A stretch of 64,000 nucleotides of DNA from Adhaeribacter_A terreus (GTDB lineage: Bacteria > Bacteroidota > Bacteroidia > Cytophagales > Hymenobacteraceae): NCBI RefSeq assembly GCF_042657365.1, contig NZ_JBHSKT010000013.1:1-64000 (forward strand), read 5' to 3'. Position 1 is the first letter of the stretch; every line of letters begins with the position of its first letter. The notes beneath the pieces are model-generated. The model worked only from the letters and a program-made list of their open reading frames with translations. It made no database searches and was not told where the DNA came from. Made by a program: the position numbers and the translations under genes. Below, piece by piece: positions 24,314 through 32,651 of this stretch.

Positions 24314-25270
24314 TTATAACCCGAACCGAAGTTTGTAGTAAAGTTGACGGGTTTGCTCAAAAGGAAGCGGCCATTTACAAACGGCAAGCAAAGCTTTTAT
24401 TTTTACCGGGACCGGCCCTAATTCCGACAGCAGTTTACTTAGCTGGCGCGTAGCTTCAAAATTGCGGGTAAAAACAGCTTGGATCAATTCATGCTGCACG
24501 CGCTTTTTCAGGGCTTGATTTTCGTTTTCGGTTCGAAGCAGTTTTTGCGCCTTTTTGCATACCGTTATGGTAGAAAAGATCTGCTTATCGTTGGGCTTAT
24601 ATTGCTGCTGCGACATCTGAGCCGCATGTATGCGCCTTTTGGTGAGAACTTTATCGAGGAAAAAATATTTAAAATCCGGCGCGGACCTTACCCACAGATC
24701 AAAATCTTCATACGCAAGCGTTTCGTCGTAGCCGTTCAGTTTATCGAAAACCGTGCGGCGCATCATCATGGTGGGTGAACAAATGTAATGGCGGGCAATT
24801 ACGTCGGCAAATACTTCTCCATCGGGTACATTTTCCGCCAGGTTTCCGTTCTTGTCGCGCTTATAAAAATTATGCAAATGGTTGCCGAAGTCGTCTATGA
24901 ATTCGGCGTCGGTAAATAAAATGCCGTAGCTTTCGTCCAGCTTTTCAAACGCTTTTACCTGTTCTTCTATCCGGTTGGGCATCAACACATCGTCGGTCGC
25001 AAAATCGATCAGGTATTTCCCTTTCGAAAGCCGGTAGGCCCGGTTAAAAGCCGCACAATTGCCCAGATTGTGCTCGTTTGGCAGGTATTTTATCTGCGGA
25101 AAACGCGCTGCGTAATCTTCAATTATTGCCCGGCTGTTGTCGGTGCTCCGGTCATCAACTACTATTATCTCAAGGTTCTGGTAAGTCTGATTCAAAACCG
25201 AATCGAGCGCTTCTTTTAAAAAACGGGCGTGGTTGTAGCAAAGGCAAATAACCGAAACGAGAGGCTGCAT
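24314..25270 (-). CDS. Family 2 glycosyltransferase
   Basis: About 318 residues. The GT-A fold is clear from VSVICLCYNHARFLKEALDS, VVDDRSTDNSRAII, the DxD-like ATDDVLMPNR and YEDFDLWVR. It transfers a sugar from a nucleotide sugar to an unknown acceptor, probably in surface polysaccharide or glycoprotein synthesis. The ATG at 25270 (MQPLVSV) is preferred over a TTG two codons earlier. It lies just downstream of a FemAB-like gene on the same strand, 35 nt apart, suggesting co-transcription and a shared role in the envelope. Confidence 0.8.
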   Translation of the reverse strand: MQPLVSVICLCYNHARFLKEALDSVLNQTYQNLEIIVVDDRSTDNSRAIIEDYAARFPQIKYLPNEHNLGNCAAFNRAYRLSKGKYLIDFATDDVLMPNRIEEQVKAFEKLDESYGILFTDAEFIDDFGNHLHNFYKRDKNGNLAENVPDGEVFADVIARHYICSPTMMMRRTVFDKLNGYDETLAYEDFDLWVRSAPDFKYFFLDKVLTKRRIHAAQMSQQQYKPNDKQIFSTITVCKKAQKLLRTENENQALKKRVQHELIQAVFTRNFEATRQLSKLLSELGPVPVKIKALLAVCKWPLPFEQTRQLYYKLRFGL

Positions 25271-25305
25271 AGGCAATTCAGAAGGGCTTACTTACAAAAT
25301 TTCCG

Positions 25306-26352
25306 TTAAGCGTTAAATTCAAAACTGAGTTTTAAAGTAGGTTCGCCGCCCAGGTGTTTTTTAAAAGTAATGAGCGGAAAATTCGGGCCGGCCGGCAGGT
25401 TGGAAGTTCCCAGATCCAGCGTTTTAAAATTTTCGCGCTGGCAAACCTCGTATAAGCCTTCAGTTAAATAAACCACCGGGCTGAAAGCGTTAAAACGGAG
25501 CGGATTGGCTGGATAAAAATTATAAAGCGTTTGCCCGTTTATGCGCACTGCAACGGTTGCAGCCGCCAGTTCATGTTGCTGCCGCACCGAAAAAATTCGG
25601 AAATCCTGCGGAAAATCATGAAACAAGCCGGCCAGTTTTTCCAAAGGCATGGGCGCTTCGTAATGTCTTTCCAGCCGACAATCCCGGATAAAATGAAAGA
25701 CTTCCGGCAACAAGTTTACTTCTTCTTCCTGAAACGTAAAACCATGCTTCAGACATTTATGCAAACGCCGCCGCGCCGAAGGATGCAATTTCGTTTCGAA
25801 AGGCGCTTCACTTACGGTAATATGATGGTTGATCTCGGAATGGCTGAGCCGGAAATGTTGCTTTAAGAGTAGGTCAGTGAGCACCGCGCTTTCCTGGGGT
25901 GCGTAGGCAAACGGGTAACTTTTTATGCGAATGGTATGGCAGTTTTTTTGCGCTGAAAGATACCGTTTTGTCTGCAACAGAAATTCCGCCAGCACATCTT
26001 CAGGCAGCCGCTTCTTAAACTGCACCGAACCGAAAGGCGCTTTTCCGGGGCTGTAAGCCAACCCTTTTCCGTCGAGAAAAAAAGGCAGGTGCGCCGCAAT
26101 TTTATTAGATTTATGGTCGAGTAGCTGAAAAATTATCCGTTCATCTTCGGCTTGCGTTTGCAAATGCTCTTGCCGCAAAAACAGGAACGGATCGAACGCA
26201 AATTCCTGGGGCAGGCCTTCAGAAGCAATAGAAATTAAATAGCGGTTATTTTGCAGCTGCATGGGTATTAAAACCGGAAAATCATTGTTCTGCGTTTCCG
26301 AAACAGCTTCGGATAAAGTTTTTGAACGTGCCTGACTAACGAAATTAAGCAT
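25306..26352 (-). CDS. GNAT/FemAB-like acyltransferase
   Basis: A 348-residue soluble protein. The domain order resembles FemAB/BioF2-like double-GNAT proteins: an N-terminal half with GKAPFGSVQF, then HPSARRRLHKCLKHGF, a second fold with LAAATVAVRINGQTLYNFYPA and a final LDLGTSNLPAGPNFPLITFKKHLGG. Such proteins attach amino acids or acyl groups to cell-wall or exopolysaccharide precursors. The pairing with a GT2 supports an envelope role. The substrate is unknown. Confidence 0.65.
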   Translation of the reverse strand: MLNFVSQARSKTLSEAVSETQNNDFPVLIPMQLQNNRYLISIASEGLPQEFAFDPFLFLRQEHLQTQAEDERIIFQLLDHKSNKIAAHLPFFLDGKGLAYSPGKAPFGSVQFKKRLPEDVLAEFLLQTKRYLSAQKNCHTIRIKSYPFAYAPQESAVLTDLLLKQHFRLSHSEINHHITVSEAPFETKLHPSARRRLHKCLKHGFTFQEEEVNLLPEVFHFIRDCRLERHYEAPMPLEKLAGLFHDFPQDFRIFSVRQQHELAAATVAVRINGQTLYNFYPANPLRFNAFSPVVYLTEGLYEVCQRENFKTLDLGTSNLPAGPNFPLITFKKHLGGEPTLKLSFEFNA

Positions 26353-26421
26353 AAATAACCGGAAAACGCGTAAATAAACGCAAATTTGCGGTGGTTTTCT
26401 TCTTCCTAAAAAATTATTGCT

Positions 26422-27039
26422 TTGACTGTTGCCGAAAATCCTGATACTTATACCACGCTAGCCGAACCGGCCGAAGGGCTTTACAAAGAAAAAGGCAGCA
26501 AATTTATTGCGCTCGCTTTTCCGGTTTTCACCGAAAACGACATAAAAGAAAAACTAGTCGAAGTGCGCAAAACTTATTTCGATGCGCGCCACCATTGCTA
26601 TGCGTATTTATTGGGCGCTGCTAAAAAAGTGTACCGCGCCAACGACGATGGCGAACCGAACCACTCTGCCGGCGATCCGATCTTAGGGCAGATCCGGTCT
26701 TCGGGCCTGAGCAACGTTTTAGTAATTGTGGTGCGTTATTTTGGTGGAACCAAGCTGGGCGTAGGCGGTTTGATCCATGCGTATAAAACGGCCACCGCCG
26801 AAGCCCTGAACCAGGCAAGAACCGTAGAAAAACACGAAACGGCTTTTATAAAGATCGAATTTTCGTACCCGCAAATGAACGATGTGATGAGCCTGATAAA
26901 GGAATTTGATCTGCAGATGGCCAGCCAGCATTTTGAAATAAGTTGCGAAATAACGGTGGAAGTAAGAAAACAGCTGAGCGAAAAAATAATGGCGCGTCTC
27001 GAAAAACTGGATAATGTCCGGGCCGCCATTATGGAATAA
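26422..27039 (+). CDS. yigZ: YigZ/IMPACT family protein
   Basis: A 205-residue protein. The IMPACT N-terminal domain is unmistakable: GSKFIALAF, ARHHCYAYLLG, DDGEPNHSAGDPILGQI and VVRYFGGTKLGVGGLIHAYK. A YigZ-type C-terminal alpha/beta domain follows. The function in bacteria is unsettled; eukaryotic IMPACT regulates translation through Gcn2. The start is TTG at 26422, as an in-frame stop lies a few codons upstream. Confidence 0.85.
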   Translation: MTVAENPDTYTTLAEPAEGLYKEKGSKFIALAFPVFTENDIKEKLVEVRKTYFDARHHCYAYLLGAAKKVYRANDDGEPNHSAGDPILGQIRSSGLSNVLVIVVRYFGGTKLGVGGLIHAYKTATAEALNQARTVEKHETAFIKIEFSYPQMNDVMSLIKEFDLQMASQHFEISCEITVEVRKQLSEKIMARLEKLDNVRAAIME

Positions 27040-27058
27040 TTTGTAACTTAATTTTGCT

Positions 27059-27089
27059 AAAAACGCTATCTTTCTAAACGCAAAAACTA
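27059..27089 (+). repeat. CGSTA repeat copy 12
   Basis: AAAAACGCTATCTTT, gap, AAAAACTAAG, 20 nt after the YigZ stop. It is a direct repeat of copy 13, 64 nt downstream. Confidence 0.75.
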
Positions 27090-27122
27090 AGAACGGCTGG
27101 CTTTTCCGGACGTTTGCTTTTT

Positions 27123-27151
27123 AAAAACGGTATCCTTTTTTATGGTAAAAC
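27123..27151 (+). repeat. CGSTA repeat copy 13, containing a start codon
   Basis: AAAAACGGTATCCTTTTT then TATGGTAAAACC. The ATG of the CorA gene (27142) lies between core and tail. Confidence 0.75.
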
Positions 27152-28251
27152 CGCGCATTCTGCAGCAAAACAAAGTCAGTACCAAAGTCGGGCAAAAACC
27201 CGGCTTCCTTTTCCGGCCCGAAAACGCGTTCGATACCCGCATGTTCCTGGTTTCTTTCGATGAGTTTGAGCTGGTAGAAAAAGAATACGAAAACTACGAC
27301 GAACTTTTTGCCTATATGCAGCAGCGGCCGCACCAGCGCCACTGGGTCGATGTGCGCGGCTACGGAAACCTGGAAATTCTGGAGAATATTGCCCGCGATT
27401 TCAACATTCATCCGCTCCAGCTCGAAGACGTGATCAGCGATTACCAGCGGCCAAAAGTGGAAGAAGAAAGCGGTTCGCTTTTCATGATCTCGCGCATGGT
27501 TTCTTTTACCGCCGAAAAATTAATAGACGACGATCAGCTCAGCATTTTTACCGGCCCAAACTACGTGCTCACTTTTCAGAGCGATTACGACGATTGCCTG
27601 AACCCGCTGCGCCTGCGGATCCGGGGCGGAAAAGGCATTATAAGGAAAAGGCCGGTAGTTTATATGGCTTACGCGATCATGGACGTAGTGCTGGACCATT
27701 ATTTCCCGGTTTTAGCTGAAATGAGCGACTACCTCGAAGAACTGGAAGATTGCCTGTTCAAGCAACCAAAAAAAGAAATACTCAGCAGAATTTTGTCGGT
27801 AAAACGCGAAATTGTGAAGCTGCGGCGCATAATATGGCCCGAACGCGACAAAATAAACGAGTTATTGCGCTTCCCAACCGAAATAGTTCCGGATGACCTG
27901 AAGATCTATTTCCGTGACACCTACGACCATTCGGTACAAATAATAGACCTGGTAGAAAACTACAAAGAGATGTCGGGCAGTTTGGTGGAGCTTTATCTAT
28001 CGAACATAAATAACCGCATGAACGAGATCATGAAAGTGCTCACCATTATTTCCAGTATTTTCATTCCGCTCAGCTTTATTGTGGGCATTTACGGCATGAA
28101 CTTTTCCCGCGAAAACCCGGATGGCAGCATTAATTACCTCAACATGCCGGAGCTTTACCAACCTTACGGCTACGTGGTGCTGTTATTTCTGATGGGTGTT
28201 TTGGTGATAGGTCAGATTTATTTTTTCTACCGGAAAGGCTGGTTCAAATAG
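27142..28251 (+). CDS. corA: CorA-type magnesium/cobalt transporter
   Basis: A 369-residue channel-type transporter. The cytoplasmic funnel domain covers about residues 1-300, with VDVRGYGNLEILENIARDFNI-like pieces and LQLEDVISDYQRPK. Two C-terminal helices follow, with the signature YGMNF near residue 316 and a short basic tail (YRKGWFK). It admits Mg2+ or related divalent ions as a pentamer. The ATG lies inside CGSTA copy 13, so the untranslated leader is made of repeat. Confidence 0.88.
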   Translation: MVKPRILQQNKVSTKVGQKPGFLFRPENAFDTRMFLVSFDEFELVEKEYENYDELFAYMQQRPHQRHWVDVRGYGNLEILENIARDFNIHPLQLEDVISDYQRPKVEEESGSLFMISRMVSFTAEKLIDDDQLSIFTGPNYVLTFQSDYDDCLNPLRLRIRGGKGIIRKRPVVYMAYAIMDVVLDHYFPVLAEMSDYLEELEDCLFKQPKKEILSRILSVKREIVKLRRIIWPERDKINELLRFPTEIVPDDLKIYFRDTYDHSVQIIDLVENYKEMSGSLVELYLSNINNRMNEIMKVLTIISSIFIPLSFIVGIYGMNFSRENPDGSINYLNMPELYQPYGYVVLLFLMGVLVIGQIYFFYRKGWFK

Positions 28252-28263
28252 CGCTTGCTCATT

Positions 28264-28292
28264 AGTTTTTTAACCTGAAAGCATAGCATTTT
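28264..28292 (-). repeat. CGSTA repeat copy 14
   Basis: On the minus strand: AAAATGCTATGCTTT, gap, AAAAAAC. It lies 13 nt after the corA stop in opposite orientation. Confidence 0.6.
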
Positions 28293-28352
28293 ATCGAATC
28301 AGCAAGTCTTTATTTCTAATTACTATATTAATTTTATCTGCCTGAAAAAAGC

Positions 28353-28382
28353 AAAAAACGGTATGTTTTTCACCTGAAAAAC
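28353..28382 (+). repeat. CGSTA repeat copy 15
   Basis: AAAAAACGGTATGTTTTT, gap, AAAAACCCG. The tail lies next to the stop codon of the convergent large protein. Confidence 0.75.
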
Positions 28383-28388
28383 CCGCGT

Positions 28389-31124
28389 TTAATTCTTACG
28401 TTCGAACGTTATTTTTTTCAGTTCACTGCCGAATATTTTATAGAGCTGAAACTCGCGGGTAATATCGTTGTAAACCAACTTTACCGGGTTACGATTTTCG
28501 ATCACGCGATTGCCCACTGGTTGCGCTTTCACATCGAACAGATAGGTTTTCTGCGGGCCGGTTTCCGTAATCACGTATATCACATTATCGCCGCCAAACA
28601 GAAAATACTGCACAATTTTTCGCGAAGAAGTAAAGAAATTCCGCTCCAGCAACAATTTAAAATCGGGACTTAGCAACGTTACCCGGCCCAGGCTTTGCCG
28701 CGCGATCAGGTACGATTTTCCGCTGTTTTCCGGAATCAGTTCGAACGTTGCGTTGCGTTCGGGCCGTACCAATTGGTGACGTTTCAGAATTTCACCGGCC
28801 AGGTTAAACGTAATCACTTCGCCGCGCAAGGTTACCAGCGTAACTTCCGATTTACGCAGATTACTACCTGCCTTCCCGAACATGCCGGAACGGACACTTG
28901 CCCGAATGCTGAAAGGGAATCCCGGATATGTTTCGCCTTCTTCATCTAAAGCATAAACCAGCCCGTTTTCCAGCACCACTACAATTACATTTTTACTACC
29001 CACCCGGAAATGTTGTGGTGCAATCGCCACGCGGCTTTCGAGGCTTAGTGGCTCCCACCCCGGCATCAAATCCCCTGCTTCGTTGAACATAAACAGATTG
29101 CCCAGATCATCATCTACCAGCAACTTATGGTCGCCGTTCTTATTAAAATCTAAAATGGTGAGGCGCTGTAACCGCAACGAATCGGGCAGATAATACGGGA
29201 AGCTTTCAACTTCTTTTCCGCTCCGGTCCAGACAATGGATTCTGTGCGAAGTAGCAAACAGATATTTTGTTTTTCCATCCGAACCAAATGGTGCCTGTAA
29301 GATTTCGCCTTTCACAGCTTCGTTCAGCGAATCGGACCAGGTAATGCGGCCTTCGTAGGAAATATTGTGCAATACAAAATTCGAATCCTGCACCAGCATT
29401 TCCAGGCCCCGGTTTAAAGGGCTTCGGGCGGCAAACGGCCCGGCGGTGAGTTTGCTCGGGAAAGGCGTTGTTTTCTCAACTTCCAAGGTATCAGAAGGCA
29501 GATCTTCCGTAGCCTGCGCATCTTGCTGACGAAGTAAAATGCTGGTATAATATTGCTTTTCTACCTGGCTGAACTGCCAACTGATCTGGTTGAAATCTTT
29601 GATCAGGCTTTCGTTGCGCAGCAGGCTTTCGCGTTTTTCGTTGTTCACATAGCGGCTCAGCATTTGCCAGGCATTTTCTGAATTCAGAAAAACGCTGAAA
29701 TTAGCTTCGTGCTGGGTCTCTTCCAGAAATGCTTTTTGTGCCACCGATTTTCCCCACACATTTTCGGCTTCAAAATCGTTTATCACGCTACGCAGCGTGG
29801 CCGGGTTATCGGCAAAAACCACGTATTGCTGCATGGCCACAAAATAGCATTGCTCAAACCCGCGGAATAACTTGCCAAATAGCCGTTGCGGAAATTCTTT
29901 AACCGGCACCATCCGGATCGTATAATTACCTTTTTGCTCTTTATAAGGTACTGTTTTGTTCAGCAGGTTAATTTCTAAAGCCAGCGTATTCAGGCGTTTT
30001 ATGGCATTGTCCGGCACTTTAGCCTCCGCAAAAACAACTTTCTCCGGCGACGCATTAGGGTTATAGGTTTGCATATAAGCTAACCCTAATTCGCCGCCAA
30101 ACAATTGCGAAAGAGTATCGGTTTGGGCTTTAAATTCCGGCCGTAGTTCAGGTAGTTTGGCTCCGTTATACTGGCGAAGCCGCCGCGCTTTATCGAGCCC
30201 GAAATGCAGGAATAAAGCAATCCGGTTGGATAAAAGTTGCTCCAGCTCCATAGGTCTGGGCTTTTGGCCGGAAAGATGATTGTAAAAAGTCTGGCTCAGC
30301 GTTTCGGGGTTCGAAAAACCATTTAGGAAAAGTTTGTTGTTTTCCAGCTTGAATTCCAGCATGCTGTTGCGGCTCAGGCCACACAAATATTCCATGTCCG
30401 GCTGCAGTTCCTGCTTCACAAAAATATTCAGGAAAGCCGGCAGGTTGCGGTAATTAATGAATACGTTGGCGTAAACTTTCTCCTGGTTCAGGTAATTGAT
30501 ATTCTTATAATCCGCAGCCACTGAAACGAATTGCTTGCGCTTGATCCTCCGTATAATACCTTCCAGCAATACCGCCGAAGGGCTCATGATCAGGTTGTTG
30601 CGATATGTAAAATACGAAAGGCTTTGCCGGGTCGCCGGGTTTCTGAATTCAGTAATGGTAGTGCCCTGGTACTGATGCGTGCTATGCTCGAATTCCCCGT
30701 TCTTTTCCAGGTTTTCTACGAGCGTACGCATGTAGCGGTGCTCTTTTACGGTACTGATGGGGAGGTAAAAAACCAGCTCAAAATCGTTCTTACTGGTAAC
30801 GTGCACCGAACTCAACACCCTTTTGCTAGCCAGAAATTTAAAAAGTGTTTCGCGGTTATCGGCCAGGCTATCTATCAGCACCATATTCTCTTCCAGGCGG
30901 CGCAGATACGTAACTTCCGACAACGATTCCCAGACTTGGGTGCGTTTCAGGCGGTCAATCATATCGGCGTGATTACCGCTTTCAATTACAAAAACGGCAT
31001 CGTCGGGTACCAGCGTCCAGAGGTCTACTTTTTCGCGGGCCTCTGTCCATTTGCTGAAACCGTAATAACCAAGCCCGGCCAGCACCAACAATCCCACCAA
31101 ATAAAGAATATATTTCTTCGGCAT
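28389..31124 (-). CDS. Large DUF3352-like membrane-anchored protein with C-terminal beta-propeller
   Basis: About 911 residues. One N-terminal transmembrane helix (YILYLVGLLVLAGLGYYGF) follows MPKK at 31124; an upstream TTG is unlikely. The first ~550 residues resemble DUF3352-type proteins (LVPDDAVFVIESGNHADMI near the start). The last ~300 hold repeated blade-like strands (GKTKYLFATSHRIHCLDRSG, KLLVDDDLGNLFMFNEAG, VIVVVLENGLVYALDEEG), so a beta-propeller is likely. It probably faces the periplasm. No function is known. Confidence 0.6.
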   Translation of the reverse strand: MPKKYILYLVGLLVLAGLGYYGFSKWTEAREKVDLWTLVPDDAVFVIESGNHADMIDRLKRTQVWESLSEVTYLRRLEENMVLIDSLADNRETLFKFLASKRVLSSVHVTSKNDFELVFYLPISTVKEHRYMRTLVENLEKNGEFEHSTHQYQGTTITEFRNPATRQSLSYFTYRNNLIMSPSAVLLEGIIRRIKRKQFVSVAADYKNINYLNQEKVYANVFINYRNLPAFLNIFVKQELQPDMEYLCGLSRNSMLEFKLENNKLFLNGFSNPETLSQTFYNHLSGQKPRPMELEQLLSNRIALFLHFGLDKARRLRQYNGAKLPELRPEFKAQTDTLSQLFGGELGLAYMQTYNPNASPEKVVFAEAKVPDNAIKRLNTLALEINLLNKTVPYKEQKGNYTIRMVPVKEFPQRLFGKLFRGFEQCYFVAMQQYVVFADNPATLRSVINDFEAENVWGKSVAQKAFLEETQHEANFSVFLNSENAWQMLSRYVNNEKRESLLRNESLIKDFNQISWQFSQVEKQYYTSILLRQQDAQATEDLPSDTLEVEKTTPFPSKLTAGPFAARSPLNRGLEMLVQDSNFVLHNISYEGRITWSDSLNEAVKGEILQAPFGSDGKTKYLFATSHRIHCLDRSGKEVESFPYYLPDSLRLQRLTILDFNKNGDHKLLVDDDLGNLFMFNEAGDLMPGWEPLSLESRVAIAPQHFRVGSKNVIVVVLENGLVYALDEEGETYPGFPFSIRASVRSGMFGKAGSNLRKSEVTLVTLRGEVITFNLAGEILKRHQLVRPERNATFELIPENSGKSYLIARQSLGRVTLLSPDFKLLLERNFFTSSRKIVQYFLFGGDNVIYVITETGPQKTYLFDVKAQPVGNRVIENRNPVKLVYNDITREFQLYKIFGSELKKITFERKN

Positions 31125-31142
31125 GCGCAAAAAGTTGAAGGG

Positions 31143-31150
31143 CAAAAATA
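31143..31150 (-). promoter_or_regulatory. Candidate -7 box (TATTTTTG)
   Basis: On the minus strand this reads TATTTTTG, about 19 nt before the start at 31124, which supports that shorter start. Confidence 0.35.
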
Positions 31151-31229
31151 GCTAAATTTTCTCCGCCGCAAAGTTTTTAGCCAGCATAAATGCCTGCTCC
31201 CCTATTACGCAATAAACTAGAAACGGCCT

Positions 31230-31260
31230 AAAAACGGTAGGGTTTGGGGCTAAAAAAGTG
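31230..31260 (+). repeat. CGSTA repeat copy 16
   Basis: AAAAACGGTAGGGTTT, gap, AAAAAAGTGGC, in the divergent gap upstream of the lipoprotein pair. Confidence 0.8.
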
Positions 31261-31309
31261 GCTTGGCCGATTCAGGAATTCTTCTTATTTTTATAGAAAT
31301 TATCTTTAT

Positions 31310-31873
31310 ATGCAAATGCGGTCTGTGCTTGGTTTATTGCTGTTTGCGTTGCTTTGCAGCGGCTGCTTTAACGTGCGCGAGCCCGAAAAACCCGATGCCG
31401 TAAGCGAATGGACCCCTCCTACCCAACCTTCCATTTTAACCGATAATTTTACCAAAGCCGTCCGCACCCTGAATATTGCCGTTTACAGCCGCTGCTTTAC
31501 GCCCGGTTTCCGGTTCAAAGCCGATCCCGCCACGGCTGGAGCCAATACTGCTTTATTCGAGAACTGGACCGCTGCCGAAGAACGCGATTACTTTAACAGC
31601 CTGAAAAATAAAAGCGCGACTAATGCCCTCAACTTGCTGGACCTGACCAAAACGCGCGAGAATTTTTTCCGGGCCGATTCGCTGGAACAATTTTTTTCTT
31701 ATAAATTACGTACTTCTCACACCGATACCACCCTCAAGCCCCACGATTTTACGGGCACGATGCGGCTGGTACTTACGCGAAAAAATAACGAGTGGCTTAT
31801 TGCCAAATGGGAAGATAACCGGGAAAACCAGGCATGCTGGAGCGATCTGAAAAAACATTTTATTGCACGCTGA
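31310..31873 (+). CDS. Lipoprotein, NTF2-like, paralogue 1
   Basis: About 187 residues. A lipoprotein signal (MQMRSVLGLLLFALLCSGCF) gives a lipobox LCSGC. The mature part begins a helix (AVRTLNIAVYSRCFTPGFRF) and ends in strands (TMRLVLTRKNNEWLIAKWEDN), matching the next protein in layout and fitting an NTF2/SnoaL-like fold. I chose the ATG at 31310 because the longer TTG frame would put charged residues in front of the signal and overlap a CGSTA repeat. It overlaps the next gene by 40 nt. The function is unknown. Confidence 0.65.
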   Translation: MQMRSVLGLLLFALLCSGCFNVREPEKPDAVSEWTPPTQPSILTDNFTKAVRTLNIAVYSRCFTPGFRFKADPATAGANTALFENWTAAEERDYFNSLKNKSATNALNLLDLTKTRENFFRADSLEQFFSYKLRTSHTDTTLKPHDFTGTMRLVLTRKNNEWLIAKWEDNRENQACWSDLKKHFIAR

Positions 31874-32376
31874 CCCGGTTTTTGCCGTTGGTTCTGGTAG
31901 CCTCGCTGGCAGCCTGTAACCCCTTTGCCCCGGAACTCGATGACGCCGTAACCGACCCGAACAAATTACTCGGCGACCGCAAAACCGTGAACGGCTTTTT
32001 CGAATGGTGGCGGAATTCCTACCAGCTCCGCGACTCTACTTTATATGGCCAGATCGTTGCGCCCGATTTCCGGTTCACGTATTTCGATTTTACCAACAAT
32101 ACTGAAGTGAGCTGGCCCCGCGACGTGGAAATGAATACTACTTACAAGCTTTTCCGGGGCGTGCGCGCCACTTCGCTGCAATGGAACCAATACATACTCG
32201 CCGATACTGCCATTTCCGATACCGTAGCCATTGCCGAACGCGCCTTTAACCTCACCATAAACCAGGACGACGCCACCATTTACCGCGGCGTAGGTTCAGC
32301 CCGCGTGGTACTTACCCGCAAAACCCGTCAGGACAACTGGAAAATGCGCTCCTGGTACGATAAAAGTGATTTCTGA
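31834..32376 (+). CDS. Lipoprotein, NTF2-like, paralogue 2
   Basis: A 180-residue protein with a lipobox LAAC (VLVASLAACNPF) after 14 charged residues. The mature part (VNGFFEWWRNSYQLRDSTLY, IVAPDFRFTYFDF, ARVVLTRKTRQDNWKMRSWYD) parallels the upstream lipoprotein, so the pair probably arose by duplication. The 40-nt overlap with it points to translational coupling. Small polar-binding NTF2-like folds often act as binding proteins or accessory subunits; no ligand can be named. Confidence 0.65.
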   Translation: MLERSEKTFYCTLTRFLPLVLVASLAACNPFAPELDDAVTDPNKLLGDRKTVNGFFEWWRNSYQLRDSTLYGQIVAPDFRFTYFDFTNNTEVSWPRDVEMNTTYKLFRGVRATSLQWNQYILADTAISDTVAIAERAFNLTINQDDATIYRGVGSARVVLTRKTRQDNWKMRSWYDKSDF

Positions 32377-32411
32377 TTTACTATTTAGTTTCCGGTAAAG
32401 ATAAATTTCAC

Positions 32412-32441
32412 CACTTTTTCAGCCCAAAACCATAGCGTTTT
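32412..32441 (-). repeat. CGSTA repeat copy 17, head to head with copy 18
   Basis: On the minus strand: AAAACGCTATGGTTTT, gap, GAAAAAGTG. It faces copy 18 seven bases away, forming a near-perfect inverted repeat of about 67 nt. Confidence 0.8.
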
Positions 32442-32448
32442 AAGATTG

Positions 32449-32478
32449 AAAACGGTAGGGTTTTGACCGGAAAAAGTG
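32449..32478 (+). repeat. CGSTA repeat copy 18, head to head with copy 17
   Basis: AAAACGGTAGGGTTTT, gap, GAAAAAGTGC. Together with copy 17 it could fold as a long hairpin. Confidence 0.8.
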
Positions 32479-32618
32479 CTTTGCAATGCTGAAAGCTCTT
32501 ACTTCCGGCTTTCATCAAAATGCGTTATCTCCTTCTTCATTTATAAAGGTTTTCAGAAACGAACCAATCAAATAACAATAAAATACCGGAAAGTGCAAAG
32601 GTTTCGCGCAGGGTTTCG

Positions 32619-32626
32619 TAACTTTG
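32619..32626 (+). promoter_or_regulatory. Candidate -7 box (TAACTTTG) for the FadL porin
   Basis: TAACTTTG matches TAnnTTTG, 26 nt before the ATG at 32652. Confidence 0.45.
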
Positions 32627-32651
32627 CGCCAAATTGCGTTTATTCCAACAA

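Noticed and set aside
30531..31151. 206-codon plus-strand frame opposite the DUF3352-like protein
   Set aside because: Antisense shadow; amino-acid composition does not look like a real protein.
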